Shown in pieces: positions 44,058 to 52,697 of a DNA stretch of 64,000 nt; the stretch's first letter is position 1, and every line of letters begins with the position of its first letter. The translations under genes and the position numbers were made by a program. Source of the stretch: Trinickia terrae (GTDB lineage Bacteria; Pseudomonadota; Gammaproteobacteria; Burkholderiales; Burkholderiaceae); contig NZ_SWJE01000003.1 in assembly GCF_005144415.1 (NCBI RefSeq), positions 424,513 to 488,512 of the forward strand, given 5' to 3'. Below the pieces are notes generated by a model. It was not told the DNA's origin and ran no database searches. It saw only the letters and a program-made list of their open reading frames with translations.

Positions 44058-45266
44058 TCACGACTTGGAAACCGACACATCACCGAGCGACGGCGCATCG
44101 CCAGCCTGCGCGCTCACCGCATCGCCTTGCAGCACCTCGATCAAATCACGCGCCATCGCCGCAACGGTAAACCGCGTCCTGAACGTCGCCGAAGCCTGCG
44201 CCCGCATGGTCTGATGCGCGGCGGCATCGAGCGACAGCCAGCAGCGCAGCATGTCCTCGCATCCCTCCACCGTATCCGCCGAGACGAGCCCCGCGCCATC
44301 CGCGGCCACCTCGCGCCAAATGTTGACCTTGTCGGAAATCAACACCGGCACGCCGCATCCGAGCGCTTCAGCCACGGCAATGCCGAAGTTCTCCTGATGC
44401 GACGGCAGCACGAAGGCATCGCTCGCATGGAACGCACCCCACTTGAGATCGCCTTGCAGCATGCCGGGCCAGCTGATGCGCGAAGCGACGCCGAGCGTGT
44501 CGGCCAGCGTCTTGAGCGTGACGCTCCATCCGACACTGTCCGGCCCGGCGATGACGAGATGCACGCCCGCGTCGAGCTGCGCCGCCTTCGCGAATGCGCG
44601 AATCAGCAGGTCGCAGCCTTTTTTCGGGTGGATGCGCCCGAGGAAAAGCAGCAGGCGGCGATTGCGCAGCGCCGGATGCGCGGCGAGGAATTGCTCCTTG
44701 AGACGCGCGGCGTCGCCGGGCGGCGCTGCCGTGCCGTACGAGACGACCCGCTCTTGCGCGCGATAGAGCCAGAACGACTGCCGCGCGAGCAGGCGCTCTT
44801 CTTCCGCCGTGAAGAGCACCGCGCGCGCATCGCGCAGCACGCGATATTCAGCCCACGGCCAATAGAGCCATTTCTTCAGATGCTTGAGCGGATAGGTGCG
44901 CTTGAACCACGGGTCGAGCATGCCGTGCGGAAACACGTAGTAGCGCACGCCGAGATCGTGCAGCGCCTGCCACGCGCCATAGCTCTGGTACTGCCAGAGG
45001 CCGTTGACGATCACGGCGTCGAAGCGCGGCGCGGTTTCGCGCAGCCAGGGCACGAGGCGCGGCGTGTAGCCGTAGTTGCCGCGCCCCGGGCCGAGCGCGG
45101 TGACGCGCAGCGGAAAGCCCGCGAGGAACGGCGCGCCGGGCGCATCGAGCGAGGCCACTTCGACCTCGTGGCCCATCGCGGCGAGCTCGAGGCCGCTTTG
45201 CCGCACGCCCTCGGTGGGGCCGCCGGCTTTGGGGTCGAGCGTCGCAAGCAGGTGCAGGATTTTCAT
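44058..45266 (-). CDS. Glycosyltransferase family 4
   Basis: 402 residues. The N-terminal GT-B domain starts 'MKILHLLATLDPKAGGPTEG' and has 'VIVNGLWQYQSYGAWQAL' and 'VFPHGMLDPWFKRTYPLKHL'. The C-terminal domain has 'LLLFLGRIHPKKGCDLLIRA', 'VHLVIAGPD' and the donor-binding 'LPSHQENFGIAVAEALGCGV'. 'PHGMLDPW' is typical of GT4 enzymes of EPS loci. It lies 12 bases downstream of the polymerase gene on the same strand, forming a small minus-strand operon. Donor unknown. Confidence 0.9.
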   Translation of the reverse strand: MKILHLLATLDPKAGGPTEGVRQSGLELAAMGHEVEVASLDAPGAPFLAGFPLRVTALGPGRGNYGYTPRLVPWLRETAPRFDAVIVNGLWQYQSYGAWQALHDLGVRYYVFPHGMLDPWFKRTYPLKHLKKWLYWPWAEYRVLRDARAVLFTAEEERLLARQSFWLYRAQERVVSYGTAAPPGDAARLKEQFLAAHPALRNRRLLLFLGRIHPKKGCDLLIRAFAKAAQLDAGVHLVIAGPDSVGWSVTLKTLADTLGVASRISWPGMLQGDLKWGAFHASDAFVLPSHQENFGIAVAEALGCGVPVLISDKVNIWREVAADGAGLVSADTVEGCEDMLRCWLSLDAAAHQTMRAQASATFRTRFTVAAMARDLIEVLQGDAVSAQAGDAPSLGDVSVSKS

Positions 45267-45278
45267 TGGGGGGCTCGT

Positions 45279-46778
45279 TCACATCGTTGGCTCGGTGCGC
45301 TCGCCGATACGCTCGGCGCGTTCGAGCCGCCGCTGTCTGTCGACGGCGCTCTCGCGCGCCGGCGCAAAGCCCGGTTCGCGGCGCGGCTCGGTTTTGCGCC
45401 GCCGGTCTTGCGGCGAGGGCTGATGACGCGGATGCATGGCGGCGAGGCGCTTCAACTGCACGTACATCGCGACCATCAGCCCGAGCGACACGCCGAACAC
45501 GAGCCCGGAAAAGCGCGGCCCGAGCGGATTGCCGCCGATCGACGTCGCCGGCAGCGCCGCGGTCACGAGGATCGCGCGCCCGAGCACGGGCAGGTAGGGC
45601 GCGGCCGGCGCGCTGGCGCGCCAGCGCCGGTAGGTCGCCGTGCATTTGAGGAGCGCGTACAGCACCGCGATCGGCATCGCGAGGCCGAACAGCACGCCGC
45701 CCGCGAACAGCTGATAGACCCAGAAATTGTGGCCCGCGGCCCAGTCGTGCACGGCGTAGAAATCCTTCTTGCTCATCTGCCCCTTGAGATCGGGCAGATA
45801 GCGCGGCGAGTAGTGATAGATGTGGCCGTAGCCGACGCCGGTGAGGAGGGTCGTCGGCGAGGCCGTGACCTGGTCGTACTGGTCCGCCATTTCCGCAAGG
45901 CGCGTGATGGTGGTCGGGTCCATGCCCGTCTTCGTGTCCTCCGAGGCGAACAGGATCCGCTGCATCCAGTGCTGTCCGACGCCCGGAAACATCGTGCTCG
46001 CCGCGAACGCCATGCCGGCGATGACGATGCCCGTCGCGAGCGCGCGCATCCCGGCGCGCACGAGATAGCGCGGGGAAGGCGCGCTCATCCAGGTCGCGAG
46101 CGCGAACAGCAGTGCGGTGCCGAGCAGGAGGCTGCGCGTCACGCTCAGCAGCTCGACGATCACCGTGCCCATGAAGAGCGCGAGCGTAAACGGCGTGAAG
46201 CGCTTGGCGATCACGAACTCGTGCAGCAGCACCGCCTGCAGCGCGAGAAAGGTCGGCGAGACGATCCGGTAGCGCACATCCTCGAGCGCGCCGCCGGTGG
46301 CCATCCCGTAGACGAACGTGAACATCAGGCAGATGGCGTTGGCCCAGAACATCGCCTTTTCCATCTGCTCGATGCGTGCGTCCTGCCAGGGACGGCAGCA
46401 GGCGAGATAGCCGAGCATGAAGAGGCCGAACGGCAGCAGCACGCGCAGGTAGTTGCCGAAATCGTTGCCTTGCAGCAACTGGGTGATCACGCTCGCGGGC
46501 ACGCACAGGATCAGCGAAAAGGTGACGAAGCGGCGCAGTTTCGACGTGACGCCGAAGCGCGGGGCGATCATCCAGAGCGCAACGCCCGAAGCGATTACCG
46601 GCAAGGTCAGGAGGACTTGCGCCAGATGGCTCGATTGATCGTCGACTGCCTTGTAGTCCATCGCGAGCGGACAGAGAAGCAGCCATATCCAGAGGTTCGC
46701 GAAACTGTTGCGCATGGCGGGTTCTCGTTCAACGAAGGTCCTTCCGGCAGGCTCGTGCCGGTACGTTGTCTCTCCCAT
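45279..46778 (-). CDS. EPS repeat-unit polymerase, Wzy/O-antigen-ligase type
   Basis: 499 residues from ATG 46778, preceded by AGGGAGA; a second ATG at 46715 (MRNSF) would remove 21 polar residues and is a real alternative. It has about 11-12 membrane segments in residues 20-460 with a large periplasmic loop (about residues 275-345: 'RILFASEDTKTGMDPTTITR', 'LLTGVGYGHIYHYSPRYLPD', 'HDWAAGHNFWVYQLFAGG'). The last part resembles the HN-W loop of Wzy/WaaL polymerases. The C-terminal tail is basic and cytoplasmic. It joins lipid-linked repeats in the periplasm. No other polymerase candidate lies in the locus. Confidence 0.8.
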   Translation of the reverse strand: MGETTYRHEPAGRTFVEREPAMRNSFANLWIWLLLCPLAMDYKAVDDQSSHLAQVLLTLPVIASGVALWMIAPRFGVTSKLRRFVTFSLILCVPASVITQLLQGNDFGNYLRVLLPFGLFMLGYLACCRPWQDARIEQMEKAMFWANAICLMFTFVYGMATGGALEDVRYRIVSPTFLALQAVLLHEFVIAKRFTPFTLALFMGTVIVELLSVTRSLLLGTALLFALATWMSAPSPRYLVRAGMRALATGIVIAGMAFAASTMFPGVGQHWMQRILFASEDTKTGMDPTTITRLAEMADQYDQVTASPTTLLTGVGYGHIYHYSPRYLPDLKGQMSKKDFYAVHDWAAGHNFWVYQLFAGGVLFGLAMPIAVLYALLKCTATYRRWRASAPAAPYLPVLGRAILVTAALPATSIGGNPLGPRFSGLVFGVSLGLMVAMYVQLKRLAAMHPRHQPSPQDRRRKTEPRREPGFAPARESAVDRQRRLERAERIGERTEPTM

Positions 46779-47088
46779 GGAAGGCGTTTCTCCCTGTTTT
46801 CAGGGCCTTTTCCGCGCCTCGGCGCGGGCAGGCCCGATGCGCCCGATGTTTCAACCGACTATACCGCCAGCATGTAGCGTTCCAGCCCGCGTCGGCGTGA
46901 AACGACTACGAATCGGCGTTGTGCGACAGACGGTTTCCCCACCAAAGCGGGCATATGCCTTGCTGACATGTCCGCACCTGCCGTGATGTTGGCGGACGAA
47001 TGCAGGCAGGCCGAACGAAGATGCGAAGGCAAGCCATGGTTTAATGATTTGACCAAGCAGAACGTGAAGTTCTGCCGGGGGAAGCTGG
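46779..47088. promoter_or_regulatory. Divergent gap, polymerase / acyltransferase, with leader hairpin
   Basis: 310 bases that must hold promoters for both genes. Directly before the acyltransferase Shine-Dalgarno (GGGGGAAG, 47077-47084) is a perfect inverted repeat GCAGAAC/GTTCTGC with a 5-base loop (47057-47075), which could modulate ribosome access. No other gene is supported here. Confidence 0.4.
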
Positions 47089-48330
47089 ATGAATCTATTT
47101 CGGGGCGCACTAGCCGGGGGCGCCAAGGCGATCGTCCGCGATCGCACGATCGAGCTGGACTTCGTACGCGGCATCGCGATCATTGCCGTGATGGGCTATC
47201 ACTTCCGCGCGGTTCATACCGGCTACTGGTTCATCTCGGCCATTGAGTATCCGCTCACGCACTTCGGGCGCGAAGGCGTGAACCTGTTCTTCACGCTGAG
47301 CGGCTTTCTCGTCGGCGGGCTGCTGCTGCGCCAATATGCGCAGACGGGCCGCGTCGACGCGCGCCGCTTCATCGTGCGGCGGATCTTCAAGATCTGGCCC
47401 GCGTACTACGTGCTGATCCTCTTTCACGTGCTGGCGGGGCGTCACCCGGCGAGCACCTTCCTCTGGCAGAACCTCGCGCACTTGCAGAACTACTTCGGCA
47501 CTTCGATCACGCAGACGTGGAGCCTCGCGGTCGAAGAGCACTTCTATCTGTTCTTGCCCGCGCTCCTGCTGCTGTTCGCCCACTGGCGCGTGCGCGCGAA
47601 CACGATCCTCGGCGTGCTCGGCGCGATTTGCCTGGTGGTGCTGATCGCGCGCAGCGCGGTGGTCGCGCAAGGCGATCTCGATGCCGCGTTCGCCTATACG
47701 CAGTACCGCATCGACAGCCTGCTTGCCGGCGTGATCCTCGCGGTGCTCTATTGGATGAAGCCCGAGACGTACCGGCGCTTTGCGCAGCGCAAGGGGCTCC
47801 TGATCGCGCTCATCGCGATGCTCGTCGCGTGGCTCGTGCTCGTCGCGACCCGGCACTTCGCAATCGACGAAAGCATCGGCTACACGATCCAGGCGATCGG
47901 CTATGTCGCGCTGATCGTGTTCGTGCTGGAGTATTCGGCGAAGGTTCGCCGATCGCTCGTGTTCCGCGCCATCGCGTGGATCGGCGTGTACTCGTATGGG
48001 ATCTACCTCTGGCATTCGATCGCGCTCGCGCCCGGCGAGATCCTGATCCACCAGACCGCCGCGCTCGGCGTGCCGCCGCTTGCCGCGTGGGCGATCGTGT
48101 TCGCCGCGCAGGCCGCGATCGCGATCGGGGTGGGCTATGTGACGACGCGCTTGATCGAGTTCCCGTTCCTGCTCCTGCGCAATGCGCTGTTCCCGGCGCG
48201 CCAGCAGGTGCTCGACGTGGCGGCGGCGAAGGCGCCGGCGCGAGAGAAGGAGGCCGAAAGCGCGCCGCAGACGGCGGCGAAGCTCGAGGAAGTGCCGGGC
48301 GTGGGCGGCGTCGGCCAACAGCCGTCGTGA
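47089..48330 (+). CDS. Acyltransferase 3 family membrane protein (OafA/YrhL-like)
   Basis: 413 residues with about ten membrane segments. The family landmarks are present: 'ELDFVRGIAIIAVMGYHFRA' with the early catalytic His, 'HFGREGVNLFFTLSGFLVGG', 'RRIFKIWPAYYVLILFHVLA' and 'ITQTWSLAVEEHFYLFLPAL'. Such proteins O-acylate sugars from cytoplasmic acyl-CoA. Together with WcaF it suggests that the EPS is multiply acylated. A polar C-terminal tail (about residues 375-413) is low complexity. It ends 15 bases from the convergent glycosyltransferase. Confidence 0.92.
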   Translation: MNLFRGALAGGAKAIVRDRTIELDFVRGIAIIAVMGYHFRAVHTGYWFISAIEYPLTHFGREGVNLFFTLSGFLVGGLLLRQYAQTGRVDARRFIVRRIFKIWPAYYVLILFHVLAGRHPASTFLWQNLAHLQNYFGTSITQTWSLAVEEHFYLFLPALLLLFAHWRVRANTILGVLGAICLVVLIARSAVVAQGDLDAAFAYTQYRIDSLLAGVILAVLYWMKPETYRRFAQRKGLLIALIAMLVAWLVLVATRHFAIDESIGYTIQAIGYVALIVFVLEYSAKVRRSLVFRAIAWIGVYSYGIYLWHSIALAPGEILIHQTAALGVPPLAAWAIVFAAQAAIAIGVGYVTTRLIEFPFLLLRNALFPARQQVLDVAAAKAPAREKEAESAPQTAAKLEEVPGVGGVGQQPS

Positions 48331-48345
48331 CGCCCGTCGCGCGCA

Positions 48346-49569
48346 TTACCGTGCCCAGCCGACCGCCTGCTGCAAGGTGAGCTTGAACTGGGTGAGCGTG
48401 TTCTTCTCGAGCAGATGCTCGCGCTCGGAATGCCCCGGGTTGCGTCCGTGGTGCCGCGAAAAGAAGACCTCGTCGACCGCGAAGGCGATCGTGTCGGGCG
48501 CGAGGTTCTGCACCACGGGCCCCAGTTCGCCGGTCTGGCAGAACCAGCCGATCAGCCCGTCGGCCGTCGCGATCACCGGCTTGCCGAAGCGATAGGCCTG
48601 CACGAGCACGCCGCTCATTCCGTAGTGACCCTTGTAGCCGAGCCATACCGCGTCGCACGCCGAAAACAGGTCGAACTCGGTCTCGGTGCTGATGAACGAG
48701 TCGAGCATCAGCGGCGTCGGCGTCATGCGCAGGGCATTCTCCTGAAGAAACTCGCGCGTCTCGTGGTCCTGCTCGCCGGCGATGATCAAGGTCGGCGGAT
48801 CGTCCATCTCCATCAGCGCCTCGACGAGTTCGCGGATCCCCTTGCGCTCGGTGATCGCGCCGTACACGAGGAGGTAGCGCCCCGGCTCGAGCCCGAGCCG
48901 CGCGCGGGCCACCTGCGGGTCTTCGGCGACGGCGTCGGGGAACGGGTCGGCGAGGTATTCGATTACCGCGCCATGCTTCGGCTTCGCGCGCGCACCGCAC
49001 CATTCGAGCAGGGTCGGATCGATCGACAGCAACGCGCGCATGCCGGCCGACTTCACCGCGCGCCGGAAGAGCCGCGCCTTGACCGCGTTGACGAGCGGTC
49101 TATCGGGCGCCTTCACGCCGACCTTGCGGTGATGGAACGTCGCGCGCATGGTGATGCCGACCCACGGCGTCTTGCCGAACGGCGAGCCGAGGAACGGCAG
49201 CGCGTAAAAGAAGTAGTCGACATAGGGCACGACCACGAGCGCGAGCGGATGGATCTTGGCGAGGATCCGGTAGGCATGCTGGAAATAGCGGTGATAGCGC
49301 ACGTAGCCGATGCGGTCGAGCCGGAGGCCGCGGTCGAGCTCGGGCGGGTCGACGAAGGCGATTTCGAGGTCGGGGCGGTTCGCGGCAAGAATCTTGCGTG
49401 CGAGGCGATGGTCTTCGTTGCCGGACTCGGTGACGATGATGCACGGATGCCCGGCCTCGGTGTACGCATCGGCGGCCCACTCGGCGTAGCGCCAGCGGTG
49501 TCCGGTGAAGTTCGGTTCGACGATCAGCACGAATTCGCGTGACGCCGCGTGCTTTTTTGCGTGAGCCAT
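48346..49569 (-). CDS. Glycosyltransferase (GT-B, family 4-like)
   Basis: 407 residues. ATG 49569 is chosen as the first start after a region without coding bias. The N-terminus 'EFVLIVEPNFTGHRWRYAEW' resembles several EPS transferases of proteobacteria. The C-terminal donor domain has 'YLLVYGAITERKGIRELVEA', 'PTLIIAGEQDHETREFLQEN' and 'DAVWLGYKGHYGMSGVLVQA'. It probably adds a sugar to the EPS repeat. It is divergent from the flippase gene. Confidence 0.85.
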   Translation of the reverse strand: MAHAKKHAASREFVLIVEPNFTGHRWRYAEWAADAYTEAGHPCIIVTESGNEDHRLARKILAANRPDLEIAFVDPPELDRGLRLDRIGYVRYHRYFQHAYRILAKIHPLALVVVPYVDYFFYALPFLGSPFGKTPWVGITMRATFHHRKVGVKAPDRPLVNAVKARLFRRAVKSAGMRALLSIDPTLLEWCGARAKPKHGAVIEYLADPFPDAVAEDPQVARARLGLEPGRYLLVYGAITERKGIRELVEALMEMDDPPTLIIAGEQDHETREFLQENALRMTPTPLMLDSFISTETEFDLFSACDAVWLGYKGHYGMSGVLVQAYRFGKPVIATADGLIGWFCQTGELGPVVQNLAPDTIAFAVDEVFFSRHHGRNPGHSEREHLLEKNTLTQFKLTLQQAVGWAR

Positions 49570-49906
49570 CTCGTCTTTACAACGTGAATGTCGGGCGGGG
49601 TTTTGGGGCGCGTTGCACCGCAGAAGCGCCGGATTGGCTTCAACCCTACCACCCCCGGCCGGCACGGAACCGCCAATTTCGCCGTTTTCCTGGCGAAAAA
49701 AGACAGTGTGGATGTAAACGCCAATGCGGATATCGCCTACGAGATGGCGCTCAAGTCCACGATGGAAAGGTTAATTTTGCAATCGTTGCCGGGCGCGGGG
49801 CGGTACGGACGACTGTGGCGCGCGCGAATGCGCGGGGCCAGCGCCCGTCCGGTGTTTTCGTGTGTTTGATAACGTTATTCGCTGTGGACATGCAACGGGG
49901 GACAGC
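49570..49906. promoter_or_regulatory. Divergent gap, glycosyltransferase / flippase
   Basis: 337 bases with lower GC in the middle (49675-49790). It probably holds two promoters. No gene or terminator is supported, and short frames here lack Shine-Dalgarno sites. Confidence 0.35.
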
Positions 49907-51154
49907 GTGAGATCTGTGAGGCTTCCGGCATTTTCGATGCAGGCGAGCTTCGGCGCGAGCGCCGCCACCTGGGTATTGCTGCAACAGGTGATCGTGCGCG
50001 GGCTGGTGGCCGTCAAGTTCCTCGCGATCGGCCGCATTCTCGGGCCGGCCGCGATCGGCAGCGTGAGCGTCGCGCTGCTGGCGGTCGCCATCGCCGAATC
50101 GCTCTCCGATACCGGGCTCGCACAGGCCGTCATTCAGGGCCGCGAGTCGCCCACGCGCGCCGAGCTCTCGGCGGTATGGACGACGCTCGCCGCGCGCGGC
50201 ATGTTCGTCGCGCTCTTGCTCGTCGCGTTCGCGCCGCTCATGCAGAGCCAGTTCCATCTCGGCGGCTCGCTCCTCTTGCTGCAGCTCGCCGCCGCGCTGC
50301 CGCTGATCCGCGGCATCGCCTCGCCGGCCTACTTCGTCGTGCAGCGCGAGCGGCGCTTCCAGCACATCGCGGGCGTCGAGATTTCGGCGGCCTTCGCCGA
50401 CTGCGCGATCGGGCTCGCGTGCGCGCTGGCCGGAGCGGGTGCGTATGCGGTGCTGATCGGCATGGTGCTCGGCGAGTCGCTCAAGAGCACGCTGACCTGG
50501 GCCACCATGCAGCCGCGTCCGCCGCTCAAGGTGACGTGGTCGGGCATCGGCCACTACATCGGCTTTTCCCGCTGGATCTGGGCGAGCAGCGTGGTGAACC
50601 TCGTGCTCAACCAGTTCGACAAGATCCTCGTCGGCAAGCTGCTCGGGCCGGCGCAGCTCGGCGCCTATCAGATGTCGTCGCGGCTCGCGCAGATGCTGCT
50701 CGCCGACGCGGCGATCGCGATGTCGCAGTACCTGTTCCCGACGTTTTCCGCGCATCACCGTCACGACCCGCATGCGGCCGCGCGCATTTTCAAGCTCTAC
50801 CTGCTAGCGGCGGGCGCAGGGCTCGTGCTCGTCGTGATCGCGCTGCGCCTGCTCGCCGCGCCGCTCTTCTCGCTCGTGCTCGGCCCCGCGTGGATGCCGG
50901 CCGTGCCGCTCTTCAAGATCTTCGTCGTCAACATGGCGCTCGGCGCGCTGATCGCCGTGCTCGTGTCGTATCTGCGCGCGGTCGGCGATGCGCGCGCGGC
51001 GACGCAGGCATCGGTGATGCAGGTGATCGTGCTGTTCGCCGTGGTGCCGCCCGCGACGCACCTCTGGGGGGTGACGGGGATCGCCTGGGGCATGACGGCG
51101 GGCCTCGGCACGGCGACGCTGTGGATGCTGTACCGGACCTTCAGGGTGTCGTGA
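49907..51154 (+). CDS. Wzx-type oligosaccharide flippase
   Basis: 415 residues from GTG 49907, which has GGGGGA at suitable distance; an earlier GTG at 49862 is in frame but poorly placed. It is an MOP-superfamily polysaccharide transporter with about 12 membrane segments ('AVKFLAIGRILGPAAIGSVS', 'LSDTGLAQAVIQGRESPT', 'FSRWIWASSVVNLVLNQFDK', 'ILVGKLLGPAQLGAYQMSSR'). It flips lipid-linked repeat units across the inner membrane. Its last base overlaps the next gene (GTGATG). Confidence 0.9.
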   Translation: MRSVRLPAFSMQASFGASAATWVLLQQVIVRGLVAVKFLAIGRILGPAAIGSVSVALLAVAIAESLSDTGLAQAVIQGRESPTRAELSAVWTTLAARGMFVALLLVAFAPLMQSQFHLGGSLLLLQLAAALPLIRGIASPAYFVVQRERRFQHIAGVEISAAFADCAIGLACALAGAGAYAVLIGMVLGESLKSTLTWATMQPRPPLKVTWSGIGHYIGFSRWIWASSVVNLVLNQFDKILVGKLLGPAQLGAYQMSSRLAQMLLADAAIAMSQYLFPTFSAHHRHDPHAAARIFKLYLLAAGAGLVLVVIALRLLAAPLFSLVLGPAWMPAVPLFKIFVVNMALGALIAVLVSYLRAVGDARAATQASVMQVIVLFAVVPPATHLWGVTGIAWGMTAGLGTATLWMLYRTFRVS

Positions 51155-52230
51155 TGCGCATTCTCCACCTCGTCCTCGCGCCGCGCTTGTCCGGGGCCGA
51201 GGTGCTCGCGAAGGACCTCGCCATCCATCAGCGGCAGCGCGGGCATCCGGTGTGCGTCACTTCGCTCGTGCCGGAGCACGACGATTTCGCGCCGCTCGCC
51301 GACGAGCTGCGGACGAACGGCGTACCGTGCCGCTTTCCGCGCAGGACGCACCGCATGCCCGGCAAGCTCTGGCACCTGTACCGCGTGATTCGCCGCGAGA
51401 AGCCCGATGTGATCTTCGCGCATGCGACGATTCCCGCGTTCTATGTGCGCGCGCTGCCGGTGGGCGCGCCGATCGTCTACGTGATGCATTCGGCGACCAA
51501 CGATTTCGAGCATCGCGTGTTTCGCGGCGTCGAGCGCATTCTGTCGCCGCGCGCGCGGGCGGTGATCGGTGTCTCGCAGGCGAACGTCGAGGACTACATC
51601 GCGGCGGTCGGCCGTCATCCGTTGATGACGGTGATCCCGAACGGCGTCGACATGGCGCGCTTTGCGGACCAGGGGAGCAGCGACGTGATCCGCGCGCCGC
51701 GCATCGTGCAGATCGGCCGCTATACGTCGGTCAAGAATCAGCTGCAGACAGTGCATGCGTTCGGCCAGGTCGCGCGCGAAGTGAGCGACGCGCGGCTCAT
51801 GCTGTTCGGCGTGATCGAAGATCCGGCGTACTACGCGGCCGTGCTCGACCTCGTCGACAAGCTGGGGCTCGCGGGACGCGTGATGGTGGACGGGCCGCGC
51901 TCCGATGTGTCGAAGGTGCTGTCGGAGGCGAGCGTGTTCGCGATGCCGTCGCGCTCGGAAGGGCACAGCATCGCGTTTCTCGAAGCGCTGGCCTCGGGGA
52001 TTCCGGTAGTCGCGAGCACGATCGTGCCGTTTGCGTTCGCGAAGGATTTTCCGAACGTGCAACTGCTCGACACCGACGACACGACGGCCTACGCGCGCGC
52101 GCTCATCGCGGCGCTGGACCAGCGGCGAGTCGGGCGCACGCTGACCGGCCTCACGCTGCAGGATTCGGCCGAGCGCTATTTGGCGGTCGCGCGCCAGGTC
52201 ACGGCGCAGGCGGGCTCGGCGCCGTCGTGA
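51154..52230 (+). CDS. Glycosyltransferase family 4
   Basis: 358 residues. ATG 51154 overlaps the flippase stop, so the two are coupled. The N-terminus 'ILHLVLAPRLSGAEVLAKDL' and the central 'AVIGVSQANVEDYIAAVGRH', 'MTVIPNGVDMARFADQ' are typical of GT4. The donor domain has 'RIVQIGRYTSVKNQLQTVHA' and 'FAMPSRSEGHSIAFLEALAS' with a conserved Glu pair. It belongs to the EPS repeat-unit pathway; linkage and donor are unknown. Confidence 0.9.
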   Translation: MRILHLVLAPRLSGAEVLAKDLAIHQRQRGHPVCVTSLVPEHDDFAPLADELRTNGVPCRFPRRTHRMPGKLWHLYRVIRREKPDVIFAHATIPAFYVRALPVGAPIVYVMHSATNDFEHRVFRGVERILSPRARAVIGVSQANVEDYIAAVGRHPLMTVIPNGVDMARFADQGSSDVIRAPRIVQIGRYTSVKNQLQTVHAFGQVAREVSDARLMLFGVIEDPAYYAAVLDLVDKLGLAGRVMVDGPRSDVSKVLSEASVFAMPSRSEGHSIAFLEALASGIPVVASTIVPFAFAKDFPNVQLLDTDDTTAYARALIAALDQRRVGRTLTGLTLQDSAERYLAVARQVTAQAGSAPS

Positions 52231-52278
52231 TGAAGCTGAAGCGCTGCTGCCGTTGCGCTTCACCGGGAGAGAACGAAC

Positions 52279-52527
52279 ATGGACCTTCACCACTACACCG
52301 ACCTGCCGCTCGACGAGCGCGCAGCATTCGAGCTCGCGTGCGCGAGACGCGGCTTCGCGCCGATGCACTTCGACGTCTTCTGCAGCTCGGAGGAAACCAT
52401 CGGCGGGCATAGCGAACGCCACGTGACGGTGCGCCGGGGATGCTGGGCGCAATCGTACCGGGCAGACCCTCCCGGCGCGTGGGTCCATCAATTCGAAACC
52501 GACCTCGTGTGCCGTTTCTTCAAATAA
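52279..52527 (+). CDS. Small conserved-looking protein, function unknown
   Basis: 82 residues. GGGAGAG lies about 8 bases before the ATG. The peptide is soluble, rich in His, Cys and aromatic residues ('LDERAAFELACARRGFAPMH', 'VTVRRGCWAQSYRADP', ending 'FETDLVCRFFK'). No family is recognised. It follows the EPS genes on the same strand and precedes the porin with its own leader. Confidence 0.6.
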   Translation: MDLHHYTDLPLDERAAFELACARRGFAPMHFDVFCSSEETIGGHSERHVTVRRGCWAQSYRADPPGAWVHQFETDLVCRFFK

Positions 52528-52697
52528 GCCCGCTCCATTCGCGTAACAATCTCGACGACGCGTCGCGCGACGCGCCTGTCGACGCTCGCGCGCCTTCATA
52601 AGCATCGAAGAATTGATTCGTTCTCTCGAGCACGCTGCATCTCGTATCGTTCACCCCGTTTTGCCAACAACAAGATCGTCACTACGGGAATCCAACG

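Noticed and set aside
44127..46877. A 916-codon plus-strand frame over the glycosyltransferase and polymerase genes
   Set aside because: It is the antisense shadow of two well-supported minus-strand genes; the product is Arg-rich and has no recognisable fold.
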